From Pseudomonadota bacterium (GTDB lineage: Bacteria; Pseudomonadota; Gammaproteobacteria; Xanthomonadales; Xanthomonadaceae), in NCBI GenBank assembly GCA_023388955.1, contig JAEWFH010000117.1:1-13056 (forward strand): a stretch of DNA of 13,056 nucleotides, in the 5' to 3' direction. Of the stretch, positions 1 through 6,256 are shown one piece after another. A program made the position numbers and the translations under genes. Within the stretch, counting starts at the first letter, position 1, and each line of letters starts with the position of its first letter. The notes under the pieces were generated by a model, which searched no databases, was not told the DNA's origin, and saw nothing but the letters and a program-made list of their open reading frames with translations.

Positions 1-749
1 CGCGCCACGTGGAGATCCAGGTCCTCGCCGACGGCCAGGGCAACGCCATCCACCTGGGCGAGCGCGACTGCTCGATGCAGCGTCGCCACCAGAAGGTGGT
101 CGAGGAGGCCCCGGCGCCGGGGATCACCCCGGAGCTGCGCGCGGAGATCGGCAAGGTCTGCGTCGAGGCCTGCCTGCGCATCGGCTATCGCGGCGCCGGC
201 ACCTTCGAGTTCCTGTTCGAGAACGGGCGCTTCTACTTCATCGAGATGAACACCCGGATCCAGGTCGAGCACCCGGTCACCGAGATGGTCACCGGCATCG
301 ACCTGATCCGCGAGCAACTGATGATCGCCGCCGGCCACGCGCTGTCGATCCGCCAGGAGGACATCGTCCTGGAAGGTCACGCGATCGAGTGCCGGATCAA
401 CGCCGAGGACCCGGACTCGTTCCTGCCCAGCCCCGGCCAGGTCCACCACTTCCATGCGCCCGGTGGCCCGGGCGTGCGCGTGGACAGCCACGTCTATGCC
501 GGCTACACCGTGCCGCCCAACTACGACTCGATGATCGGCAAGCTGATCGTCCACGGCCCCGACCGCGAAACCGCGATCTGCCGCATGCGCGTGGCGCTCA
601 GCGAGATGGTGGTCGACGGCATCAAGACCAACATCCCGCTGCAGCAGCGGATCATGGCCGACGTGGGCTTCCAGCAGGGTGGGCAGAACATCCACTACCT
701 GGAAAAGCGGCTGAAGGAACAGAAGGAAAAGTCGCTCTCGATCGGCTGA
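1..749 (+). CDS. accC: Biotin carboxylase subunit of acetyl-CoA carboxylase (3' part)
   Basis: Carries out the ATP-dependent carboxylation of biotin on AccB, the first half of the acetyl-CoA carboxylase reaction that starts fatty-acid synthesis in the cytoplasm. The window begins inside the gene; the reading frame is open from base 3 and about 248 C-terminal residues are present of the roughly 450 usual for the family. Visible hallmarks of the ATP-grasp and C-terminal domains are RHVEIQVLAD, ERDCSMQRRHQKVVEEAPAP, EFLFENGRFYFIEMNTR (the Glu/Asn/Arg active-site cluster), QVEHPVTEM and GHAIECRINAEDP (with the conserved catalytic-region Arg). The end, NIHYLEKRL, is typical for AccC. No frameshift is seen. 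prmA follows after 11 bases, so the two are very likely cotranscribed, with accB expected just upstream outside the window. Identification is near certain. Confidence 0.97.
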   Translation, partial: RHVEIQVLADGQGNAIHLGERDCSMQRRHQKVVEEAPAPGITPELRAEIGKVCVEACLRIGYRGAGTFEFLFENGRFYFIEMNTRIQVEHPVTEMVTGIDLIREQLMIAAGHALSIRQEDIVLEGHAIECRINAEDPDSFLPSPGQVHHFHAPGGPGVRVDSHVYAGYTVPPNYDSMIGKLIVHGPDRETAICRMRVALSEMVVDGIKTNIPLQQRIMADVGFQQGGQNIHYLEKRLKEQKEKSLSIG

Positions 750-760
750 GGAGCCACGCC

Positions 761-1678
761 ATGGCGTTTCTCGAGTTGACCATGCCCTGCCGGGCGCAGG
801 AGCAGCCGCGCATCGAACGTGCGCTGGAGGATGCGGGCGCGCTGGCGGTGACGCTGGCCGATGCCCACGCCGACGCGCCCGACGAGCAGGCGATCTTCGA
901 ACCCGGCGTGGGCGAGACCCCGCTGTGGGCGGAGATGGTGCTGACCGCGCTGTTCGAGGGCGGCACCCCGCGCGAGCTGCTGCTGCCTGCGCTGGAGGCG
1001 CTGGACGAGGGCGTGGACTGGTCGCTTGCCGGCTTCCGCGAGGTCGAGGACCAGGACTGGGAACGGGCCTGGATGGACCAGTACGAGCCGTTGCGCTTCG
1101 GCGAGCGCACCTGGATCGTGCCGTGGAACCACGAGCTGCCGGAACAGGCCGATGCCCCCGGCGCGGCCGTGGTGCGGCTCGACCCGGGGCTGGCGTTCGG
1201 CTCGGGCACCCACCCCACCACGGCCCTGTGCCTGGGGTGGCTGGACCGGCTGGCCGGCGAGGGCCTGCTGGAAGGCCGGCGCGTGCTCGATTTCGGCTGT
1301 GGTTCGGGCATCCTCGCCCTGGCCGCGCTGAAACTGGGCGCCATCAACGCGACCGGCGTGGACAACGACCCGCAGGCGCTGGCCGCCACCGCCGACAACG
1401 CCGGACGCAACCAGGTCGACGACCGGCTGCAGGTGTACTTGCCGGACGAGGAACCCGGCGCGCGCTACCCGGTGGTGGTCGCCAACATCCTGGCTTCCGC
1501 GCTCATCGAGCTGGCCGACACCCTCGCCGATCGCGTGGAGCCGGGCGGGCGCATCGCCCTGTCCGGCATCCTCGCCGGCCAGGAGGACGAGGTGCTTGAA
1601 CGCTACCGCCCGTGTTTCGACCAGCTGCAGGTGGCGCGGCTGGAGGACTGGATCCGTATCGAGGGTGTGCGCCGCTGA
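761..1678 (+). CDS. prmA: Ribosomal protein L11 methyltransferase PrmA
   Basis: A SAM-dependent methyltransferase that methylates ribosomal protein L11. It is 305 residues, close to the family's usual 290-310. The N-terminal substrate-recognition domain covers about residues 1-115. The linker motif DPGLAFGSGTHPTT is at 141-154, the SAM-binding motif I VLDFGCGSGILALAAL at 175-190, the acidic SAM-ribose site GVDNDPQA near 199-206, and the catalytic-loop motif VANILA at 240-245. The last continues as SAL where I recall AGPL in E. coli PrmA, a minor variation. The ATG at 761 is chosen because GAGGAG at 748-753 lies 7 bases upstream and because MAFLELT matches PrmA N-termini. The Shine-Dalgarno overlaps the accC stop region, pointing to translation from the accC message. 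Confidence 0.97.
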   Translation: MAFLELTMPCRAQEQPRIERALEDAGALAVTLADAHADAPDEQAIFEPGVGETPLWAEMVLTALFEGGTPRELLLPALEALDEGVDWSLAGFREVEDQDWERAWMDQYEPLRFGERTWIVPWNHELPEQADAPGAAVVRLDPGLAFGSGTHPTTALCLGWLDRLAGEGLLEGRRVLDFGCGSGILALAALKLGAINATGVDNDPQALAATADNAGRNQVDDRLQVYLPDEEPGARYPVVVANILASALIELADTLADRVEPGGRIALSGILAGQEDEVLERYRPCFDQLQVARLEDWIRIEGVRR

Positions 1679-1703
1679 CCGGTACCGCATGCCAGCGAAC
1701 GAC

Positions 1704-1709
1704 TAGACT
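1704..1709 (+). promoter_or_regulatory. Putative -10 box (TAGACT) of the DUF3426 gene, leaderless type
   Basis: TAGACT ends 6 bases before the ATG at 1716, so a normal start point 6-7 bases after the -10 would fall on or next to the A of the ATG and give a leaderless mRNA. There is no purine-rich Shine-Dalgarno before the ATG, which fits. The same TAGAMT hexamer is found before fis and purD in this window. No good -35 is visible. Inferred from sequence only. Confidence 0.5.
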
Positions 1710-1715
1710 GCCGCG

Positions 1716-2477
1716 ATGTTCGTGCCCTGCCCGCACTGTGGATTCCTGGTTGCGCTGATCGTCGGCGAGGATGTCGGCGCACAGGACTGCCCGCGTTGCG
1801 GAAAGACGCTGGGCGACGAAGGTGGGGAGGCACCGGCGCAGGACGACGCTTCCACCGCGGAAGCCGCCCCTGCTGCTCCCCCCGTCACTCCCGGGGGACC
1901 GTCAGCCACACGGGCCGTCAACGACATGCACGCATCCGCGGGCACCAGGCGCCGGCGCGAGGCGCGTCCGGCGACACCGGCATTCGCCCGCCGCCGCGCT
2001 CCCGGTGAACGGCCGCGCCGGCGCTGGGTGTCGTGGCTCGTGATGGCCGGCCTGGCCTTGCTGCTGGCCCTGCAACTGTTCCTGTCCCAGTACCGGGACC
2101 TGGCGGCCGATGCCGGCTCGCGGCCCCTGGCCGCGACCGTGTGCGGCGTGCTGGGCTGCACCTTGCCGCCCTGGCGGGAGCCGACCGCCTGGACGATGCT
2201 CTCGCGTGACGTGGTGCCCTCGCGCAGCCAGCCGGGCGTGCTCGAGGTGACGGCCGCCTTCCGCAACGACGCCGACTGGCCGCAGCCGCTGCCGGTACTC
2301 GCCCTCGCCCTCACCGACCGGCATGGCCAGGTCGTCGTGGCACGTGCGTTCAGGCCGGACGAGTACCGGACGGACGGGTCCCCGCACACGCTGGGCAGCG
2401 GCGAGGCCACGCAGGCCGCCTTCCGGGTGCGGGAACCGGACGCGGACATCGTGGCGTTCTCCTTCGAGTTCCGCTGA
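1716..2477 (+). CDS. Zinc-ribbon, single-span membrane protein (DUF3426 family)
   Basis: 253-residue protein of unknown function. Residues 1-30 form a small zinc ribbon (CPHC at 5-8 and CPRC at 25-28, MJ0042-like). A low-complexity Ala/Pro- then Arg-rich linker follows (about 33-103), dense in positive charge just before the membrane. One transmembrane helix lies at about 105-124 (WLVMAGLALLLALQLFL). The C-terminal domain (125-253) carries the DUF3426-type CGVLGCTLPPW segment (Cys143, Cys148) and a beta-rich end. By the positive-inside rule the zinc ribbon is cytoplasmic and the C-terminal domain periplasmic. A prmA - DUF3426 - fis order is recalled from related proteobacteria and supports the family call. 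The gene lies 37 bases after prmA and has its own candidate leaderless promoter. Family assignment is good; the molecular role is not known to me. Confidence 0.85.
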   Translation: MFVPCPHCGFLVALIVGEDVGAQDCPRCGKTLGDEGGEAPAQDDASTAEAAPAAPPVTPGGPSATRAVNDMHASAGTRRRREARPATPAFARRRAPGERPRRRWVSWLVMAGLALLLALQLFLSQYRDLAADAGSRPLAATVCGVLGCTLPPWREPTAWTMLSRDVVPSRSQPGVLEVTAAFRNDADWPQPLPVLALALTDRHGQVVVARAFRPDEYRTDGSPHTLGSGEATQAAFRVREPDADIVAFSFEFR

Positions 2478-2525
2478 TTCCGGTCCCGGCCAGGTCCGGC
2501 CGCTGGCCACCCGGCGCCGGCGCGG

Positions 2526-2531
2526 TAGACT
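2526..2531 (+). promoter_or_regulatory. Putative -10 box (TAGACT) of fis
   Basis: TAGACT in the context GCGGTAGACTATCC, the same hexamer as before the upstream gene. A weak -35 candidate, CTGGCC, sits at 2503-2508 with a 17-base spacer. Transcription would start near 2538 and leave a leader of about 55 bases before the TTG start of fis. A 6-bp inverted repeat (GGCCAG at 2488-2493, CTGGCC at 2503-2508) overlaps the -35; it has no T-tract, so I do not call it a terminator. Confidence 0.45.
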
Positions 2532-2582
2532 ATCCGGCCGCCAGTGCGCCACCGCCGCGCGCCGCGCCGGGGAAGTACCGTC

Positions 2583-2588
2583 GGGGAA
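2583..2588 (+). promoter_or_regulatory. Ribosome binding site that fixes the fis start
   Basis: GGGGAA lies 4 bases before the TTG at 2593. It is the only purine-rich stretch near the beginning of the Fis-like reading frame, and there is no in-frame ATG or GTG between here and the conserved domain. The spacing is a little short. Confidence 0.45.
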
Positions 2589-2592
2589 TGTC

Positions 2593-2880
2593 TTGAACGC
2601 CGCATCCAACCGCAACGCGCCCACGCCGCCTGCCGGCCCGCTTTTCAAGAGCCGGGCCCCCTTGCGCGAGCACGTCGCCACCGCTATCCGCCGCTACCTG
2701 CGCGACATGGGCGATTGCGGCGACGCCGACCTCTACCAGATCGCGCTGGAAGAGCTCGAAGTCCCCCTGCTGACCGAGGTCCTCGCCCATTGCGAGGGCA
2801 ACCAGAGCCGCGCCGCCGACGTGCTGGGGATCCACCGCGCGACGTTGCGCAAGAAGCTTCGCGAGTACGGGCTGGCCTGA
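2593..2880 (+). CDS. fis: DNA-binding protein Fis (TTG start)
   Basis: Nucleoid-associated regulator of the Fis family: a homodimer that bends DNA and modulates rRNA, recombination and growth-phase genes. With TTG at 2593 the product is 95 residues, near the 98 of E. coli Fis. The signature is the C-terminal helix-turn-helix: HCEGNQSRAADVLGIHRATL followed by RKKLREYGLA, which nearly matches the Fis end. The preceding segment, PLREHVATAIRRYL through LYQIALEELEVPLLTEVL, is the dimerisation core. The first 20 residues (NAASNRNAPTPPAG...) are low in complexity. TTG is preferred because no ATG or GTG is in frame before the conserved part and GGGGAA lies just upstream. purH follows after 94 bases. 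The family call is firm; the exact start is less sure. Confidence 0.93.
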   Translation: MNAASNRNAPTPPAGPLFKSRAPLREHVATAIRRYLRDMGDCGDADLYQIALEELEVPLLTEVLAHCEGNQSRAADVLGIHRATLRKKLREYGLA

Positions 2881-2882
2881 TT

Positions 2883-2914
2883 CCGGCCCGCTTCCGGGCG
2901 CCCGCCCGGGCCGG
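2883..2914 (+). terminator. GC-rich hairpin after fis, possible terminator
   Basis: A perfect 8-bp inverted repeat, CCGGCCCG (2883-2890) with CGGGCCGG (2907-2914), begins 2 bases after the fis stop. Its 16-base loop contains a second palindrome, CGGGCGCCCG (2895-2904). The following bases (GGTTCGGG) are not a proper T-tract, so it may be a weak or attenuating terminator, or only an mRNA-stabilising stem. It lies just upstream of the purH -10. Confidence 0.4.
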
Positions 2915-2933
2915 GGTTCGGGCTGGCGACGGC

Positions 2934-2939
2934 TATACT
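2934..2939 (+). promoter_or_regulatory. Putative -10 box (TATACT) of purH
   Basis: TATACT in GGCTATACTTTGCC is one mismatch from the TATAAT consensus and stands out in very GC-rich DNA. Transcription would start near 2946, giving a leader of about 29 bases that contains the purH ribosome binding site. No clear -35 is visible at the right distance, and I saw no riboswitch-like structure in this short leader. Confidence 0.5.
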
Positions 2940-2974
2940 TTGCCGCCCCACGTTTTCCGCCTCCGGAGCCTTCC

Positions 2975-4555
2975 ATGCATGCCGCCTCCCTGCCGCCGGT
3001 GACGATCCGCCGCGCGCTTCTTTCCGTGTCCGACAAGACCGGCCTGGTCGAGCTGGCGCGTGCGCTCGCCGCCCGCGGCGTGGAGCTGCTGTCGACCGGC
3101 GGCACCGCAAAAGCGATTCGCGAGGCCGGCCTGGAGGTGCGCGACGTCAGCGACGTGACCGGCTTCCCGGAGATGATGGACGGCCGGGTCAAGACCCTGC
3201 ACCCGGTGGTGCACGGCGGCCTGCTCGGCCGCGCCGGCGTCGACGAGGCGGTGATGGACGAGCATGGCATCGGCGCCATCGACCTGCTGGTGCTCAACCT
3301 GTACCCGTTCGCGAAGGTGTCCGCCGATCCGTCCAGCAGCTTCCAGGACATCATCGAGAACATCGACATCGGCGGTCCGGCGATGCTGCGCTCGGCGGCC
3401 AAGAACTTCGCCCGCGTCACCGTCGCCACCGACCCGGCGCAGTACGACGCGCTGCGGGCCGAGCTCGACGGCAACGACGGCGCGGTCACCGCCGCCACCC
3501 GCTTCGCCATGGCGGTGGCGGCCTTCGACAACGTCGCCTTCTACGACGCCTGCATCAGCAACTACCTGTCGGCCCGCCAGGACGACGGCAGCCAGGCGCT
3601 GTTCCCGGGCCAGAACAACAGCAACTTCGTGAAGGTGATGGACCTGCGCTACGGCGAGAACCCGCACCAGGCCGGCGCGTTCTACCGCGACCAGTGGCCG
3701 GTGGCCGGCACGCTGGCGACCTTCACCCAGCTGCAGGGCAAGGAGCTGAGCTACAACAACCTGGCCGACGCCGACGCGGCCTGGGAGTGCGTGCGCCAGT
3801 TCCAGGCCCCGGCCTGCGTGATCGTCAAGCATGCCAACCCCTGCGGCGTCGCCGTGGCGGCGGGCAACACCGAGGCCTACGAGGCCGCCTTCGCCACCGA
3901 CCCGACCTCCGCCTTTGGCGGCATCCTGGCCTTCAACCAGCCGCTGGACGCGGCCACGGTGAAGACCATCCTGGACCGCCAGTTCGTCGAGGTGCTGATC
4001 GCCCCGGACTACGACGCCGGCGCACTGGAGTACGCGGCGAAGAAGGCCAACGTGCGCGTGCTGCGGATCCCGCACGGCGACGGGCGCAACAACTTCGACG
4101 TCAAGCGCGTGGGCTCGGGCCTGCTGATGCAGACCAGCGACAACCGCGAGGTCGCCCGCGACGAGCTGAAGGTGGTGACGAAGCTGGCCCCGACCGACGC
4201 CCAGCTCGATGACCTGCTGTTTGCCTGGCAGGTGGCCAAGTTCGTGAAGTCCAACGCGATCGTCTATGCGAAGGACGGACGCACCGTGGGCGTGGGCGCC
4301 GGGCAGATGAGCCGAGTGGTGAGCGCGAAGATCGCCGGGCTGAAGGCCGAAGAGGCCGGGCTGGTGGTGCCGGGCTCGGTGATGGCCAGTGATGCGTTCT
4401 TCCCGTTCCGCGACGGTATCGACGCGGCCGCGGCCGCGGGCATCAAGGCGGTGATCCAGCCGGGTGGCTCGATGCGCGATGGCGAGACCATCGCCGCGGC
4501 GGACGAGCACGGGATCGCGATGGTGTTTACCGGGGTGCGGCATTTCCGGCATTGA
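2975..4555 (+). CDS. purH: Bifunctional AICAR formyltransferase / IMP cyclohydrolase PurH
   Basis: Catalyses the last two steps of de novo purine synthesis: formylation of AICAR with 10-formyl-THF, then ring closure to IMP. It is 526 residues, essentially full length (E. coli about 529). The N-terminal IMP cyclohydrolase domain (about 10-200) shows RRALLSVSDKTGLVELA, LLSTGGTAKAI, DGRVKTLHP and ENIDIGGPAMLRSAAKN. The C-terminal transformylase domain (about 205-526) shows LRYGENPHQ, GKELSYNN, the catalytic-region KHANPCGVA (285-293), SAFGGI, VKSNAIVY and GVGAGQMSRV. The ATG at 2975 is supported by GGAG at 2965-2968. The stop codon lies inside a degenerate 18-bp tandem repeat. The next gene is convergent, so transcription must end in 4556-4688; purD is not in an operon with it here. 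Confidence 0.98.
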   Translation: MHAASLPPVTIRRALLSVSDKTGLVELARALAARGVELLSTGGTAKAIREAGLEVRDVSDVTGFPEMMDGRVKTLHPVVHGGLLGRAGVDEAVMDEHGIGAIDLLVLNLYPFAKVSADPSSSFQDIIENIDIGGPAMLRSAAKNFARVTVATDPAQYDALRAELDGNDGAVTAATRFAMAVAAFDNVAFYDACISNYLSARQDDGSQALFPGQNNSNFVKVMDLRYGENPHQAGAFYRDQWPVAGTLATFTQLQGKELSYNNLADADAAWECVRQFQAPACVIVKHANPCGVAVAAGNTEAYEAAFATDPTSAFGGILAFNQPLDAATVKTILDRQFVEVLIAPDYDAGALEYAAKKANVRVLRIPHGDGRNNFDVKRVGSGLLMQTSDNREVARDELKVVTKLAPTDAQLDDLLFAWQVAKFVKSNAIVYAKDGRTVGVGAGQMSRVVSAKIAGLKAEEAGLVVPGSVMASDAFFPFRDGIDAAAAAGIKAVIQPGGSMRDGETIAAADEHGIAMVFTGVRHFRH

Positions 4556-4612
4556 GGTGTTTTCGGGAATTGAGGCATTTCGGGGGAGTTCCGGACAATT
4601 CCGGTATTGAGG
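4540..4612. repeat. Degenerate 18-bp tandem repeat spanning the purH stop codon
   Basis: Three units end in the same ATTGAGG: GCATTTCCGGCATTGAGG (4540-4557), TGTTTTCGGGAATTGAGG (4558-4575) and ACAATTCCGGTATTGAGG (4595-4612). The 19 bases between the second and third (4576-4594) look like a decayed copy. The stretch is locally AT-richer than its surroundings. The first unit encodes the last residues and the TGA of purH. It leads directly into the hairpin pair at 4618-4695. No function can be read from it. Confidence 0.55.
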
Positions 4613-4617
4613 CATCC

Positions 4618-4645
4618 GGCGCAATACGCCTTTGGCTATTGCGCC
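4618..4645. repeat. REP-like hairpin, copy 1
   Basis: GGCGCAATA (4618-4626) pairs perfectly with TATTGCGCC (4637-4645). The inner GCC (4628-4630) pairs with GGC (4634-4636) around a TTT loop, with C4627 bulged on the 5' arm. This 12-bp stem, in the convergent purH/alsT junction, could end transcription or block 3' exonucleases. It is the mirror image of copy 2 at 4668-4695. The layout resembles inverted REP pairs (BIME) of gammaproteobacteria. Confidence 0.8.
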
Positions 4646-4667
4646 CTACCCCCGCCGGTCGTCGTTG

Positions 4668-4695
4668 GGCGTAATAGCCGCAGGCGTATTACGCC
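4668..4695. repeat. REP-like hairpin, copy 2 (inverted relative to copy 1)
   Basis: GGCGTAATA (4668-4676) pairs perfectly with TATTACGCC (4687-4695). The inner GCC (4677-4679) pairs with GGC (4683-4685) around a GCA loop, with G4686 bulged on the 3' arm. Read on the minus strand it has the same design as copy 1, with one C-G pair replaced by T-A in both arms. A 22-base spacer (4646-4667) separates the copies. The alsT stop codon (TAA, minus strand, 4689-4691) lies inside this element. Confidence 0.8.
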
Positions 4696-6140
4696 GAATC
4701 CCCCCGCCCCCAGATCTCCCGGTCCACGCCCTTCGCCAACCCGGGATGCCCATCGATCTCGAACCTTGGCGAGCGCCCTGCCTCCAGTTGCCGGTCGTAG
4801 TCGCGGGTCAGCTTCACCACCACGCCCGACAGCATCACGATCGCCACCAGGTTGATCGAGGCCATGATCGCCATGGCCGCGTCCGCGGCATCCCACACCA
4901 GCTGCACCTTCGAGTACACGCCCCAGACGATCACCCCCAGCGCGGCCATCCGCAGCACGAACAGCCCCACGCGTCCGCCGCCCAGGTAGAGCAGGTTGTT
5001 CTCGGCGTAGGTGTAGTTGCCCAGGATGGTGGTGAAGGCGAAGAAGAACATCGCGATCGCGACGAAGTACGTCCCCGCGCCACCGAAGAACACCGTCATC
5101 GCCTCCTGGGTCATCCGCACCCCGTCGTGGCCGTCGCCAACCACGCCCGACAGCAGGATCACGAAGCCGGTCGCGCTGCAGATCAGCAGGGTGTCGATGA
5201 ACACGCCCAGCGACTGCACCAGCCCCTGGCTGGCCGGATGGTGCGGCACCGGGGTCGCGGCCGCGGCGACGTTGGGCGCACTGCCCATGCCGGCCTCGTT
5301 GGAATACAGCCCGCGCTTGACCCCGTTGAGCATGGCCGCGGCGATGCCGCCCAGCACGCCGCCGGCCGCCGGCTCCAGGCCGAAGGCGCTGCGCACGATC
5401 AGGCCCAGCACCGCCGGGACCTCCGCCAGGTGGGTCAGCACGACCCACAGCGCCAGCCCGAGATACGCCACGGCCATGAACGGCACCGCCCACTCGGCGA
5501 ATCGCGCCACCGAGCGCAGGCCGCCAAAAATGATCACCGCCGTCAGCAGCACCAGCCCGGTGGCGATCTGCGCCCGGCTGAAGCCGAACGCATCGCCCAG
5601 CGCCTGCGCCATCGCATTGGCATGCACGCTGCTGAAAACCAGCCCGTAGGTGAGCAGCAGGGCCACCGCGAACACGATGCCCATCCAGCGCCGCCCCAGT
5701 CCCAGGGCCATGTAGTAGGCCGGGCCGCCACGGTACTGGCCGGTCCCGTCGCGCACCTTGTACAGCTGCGCCAGCGCGCTCTCGGCGTAGGCCGTGGCCA
5801 TGCCGACCACCGCCGTGCACCACATCCAGAACAGCGCACCCGGCCCGCCCACGCCCAGCGCGATGGCCACGCCGGCCAGGTTGCCGGTGCCGACCCGCGA
5901 GGCCAGCGAGGTGCACAGCGCCTGGAACGGCGAGATGCCGCTGTCGTCGCCCGCCGTGCCGCGGCCGAGGATCCGCAGCATGTGCGGGAAGCGCCGCAAC
6001 TGCAGGAACCGCAGGCGCACGGTGAAGAACACACCGACTGCCAGCAGCCCGTATACCAGGACGTAGTTCCACAACACGCCGTTGACCAGGTCGACGAGCG
6101 GTCGCAGCAGGGTCTCGATCAGGGCAAGGACGGCAGGCAT
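4689..6140 (-). CDS. AGCS-family sodium:alanine/glycine symporter
   Basis: Inner-membrane Na+-coupled uptake of alanine or glycine (AlsT/DagA-like). It is 483 residues, normal for the family, with about ten or eleven hydrophobic segments. Family motifs are SRVGTGNLAGVAIALGVGGPGALFWMW (about 81-107), the GGPAYYM motif (138-144) and SNEAGMGSAPNVAAAA (about 280-295). The start is set at the ATG (6138-6140) giving MPAVLALIETLL. The frame is open 31 codons further up, but that extension is charged and low in complexity and unlike the family. The extreme C-terminus (GRGDSA) and the stop codon fall in the second REP-like hairpin. The gene is convergent with purH and divergent from purD, separating two purine genes. 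There is no clear Shine-Dalgarno. Substrate choice between alanine and glycine cannot be read from the sequence. Confidence 0.93.
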   Translation of the reverse strand: MPAVLALIETLLRPLVDLVNGVLWNYVLVYGLLAVGVFFTVRLRFLQLRRFPHMLRILGRGTAGDDSGISPFQALCTSLASRVGTGNLAGVAIALGVGGPGALFWMWCTAVVGMATAYAESALAQLYKVRDGTGQYRGGPAYYMALGLGRRWMGIVFAVALLLTYGLVFSSVHANAMAQALGDAFGFSRAQIATGLVLLTAVIIFGGLRSVARFAEWAVPFMAVAYLGLALWVVLTHLAEVPAVLGLIVRSAFGLEPAAGGVLGGIAAAMLNGVKRGLYSNEAGMGSAPNVAAAATPVPHHPASQGLVQSLGVFIDTLLICSATGFVILLSGVVGDGHDGVRMTQEAMTVFFGGAGTYFVAIAMFFFAFTTILGNYTYAENNLLYLGGGRVGLFVLRMAALGVIVWGVYSKVQLVWDAADAAMAIMASINLVAIVMLSGVVVKLTRDYDRQLEAGRSPRFEIDGHPGLAKGVDREIWGRGDSA

Positions 6141-6169
6141 CGAGTACGGAGCAAAGCGGGCAAGCCGGC

Positions 6170-6175
6170 ATCGTA
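6170..6175 (-). promoter_or_regulatory. Weak putative -10 box (TACGAT) of the symporter gene
   Basis: On the minus strand TACGAT lies 29 bases before the ATG. No good -35 is seen. Just upstream of it, two CCCGGG palindromes (6177-6182 and 6187-6192) separated by CGGA could form a small stem or an operator-like site. The whole divergent alsT/purD spacer is 6141-6256 (116 bases). Low confidence. Confidence 0.25.
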
Positions 6176-6243
6176 GCCCGGGCGGACCCGGGAGCCACGC
6201 CACCGCCTGGCCGGAAATGCGGCATGCCCCCACCCGCCCCCGG

Positions 6244-6249
6244 TAGAAT
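6244..6249 (+). promoter_or_regulatory. Putative -10 box (TAGAAT) of purD, leaderless type
   Basis: TAGAAT, in the context CGGTAGAATCACGCCCATG, ends 7 bases before the ATG at 6257. The start point would fall at about 6256-6257, predicting a leaderless or nearly leaderless mRNA. There is no Shine-Dalgarno in the 7-base gap (CACGCCC). A convincing -35 is not visible. Confidence 0.55.
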
Positions 6250-6256
6250 CACGCCC

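Noticed and set aside
2478..2525. Rho-independent terminator between the DUF3426 gene and fis
   Set aside because: A 6-bp inverted repeat (2488-2493 with 2503-2508) exists, but it has a 9-base loop, no T-tract and overlaps the putative fis -35.
2881..2974. Purine riboswitch or PurR-type operator upstream of purH
   Set aside because: The predicted leader is only about 29 bases, too short for an aptamer, and I found no PurR-box-like palindrome (ACGCAAACGTTTGCGT type).
2933..4624. 563-codon open frame on the minus strand, antisense to purH
   Set aside because: Its product is an Arg/His/Gly/Ala-rich sequence without domains, and purH on the other strand is full length and unmistakable. Such frames arise from high GC at third codon positions.
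4689..4750. Possible frameshift or truncation of the symporter
   Set aside because: The protein is a normal length (483 residues) and all core motifs are present in one frame; only the last residue and the stop codon lie in the repeat, which I report as a separate observation.
4632..6176. 514-codon open frame on the plus strand, antisense to the symporter gene
   Set aside because: The product is His/Gln/Arg-rich with no hydrophobic or domain pattern; the minus-strand frame has clear AGCS motifs. It also starts inside the REP-like hairpins.
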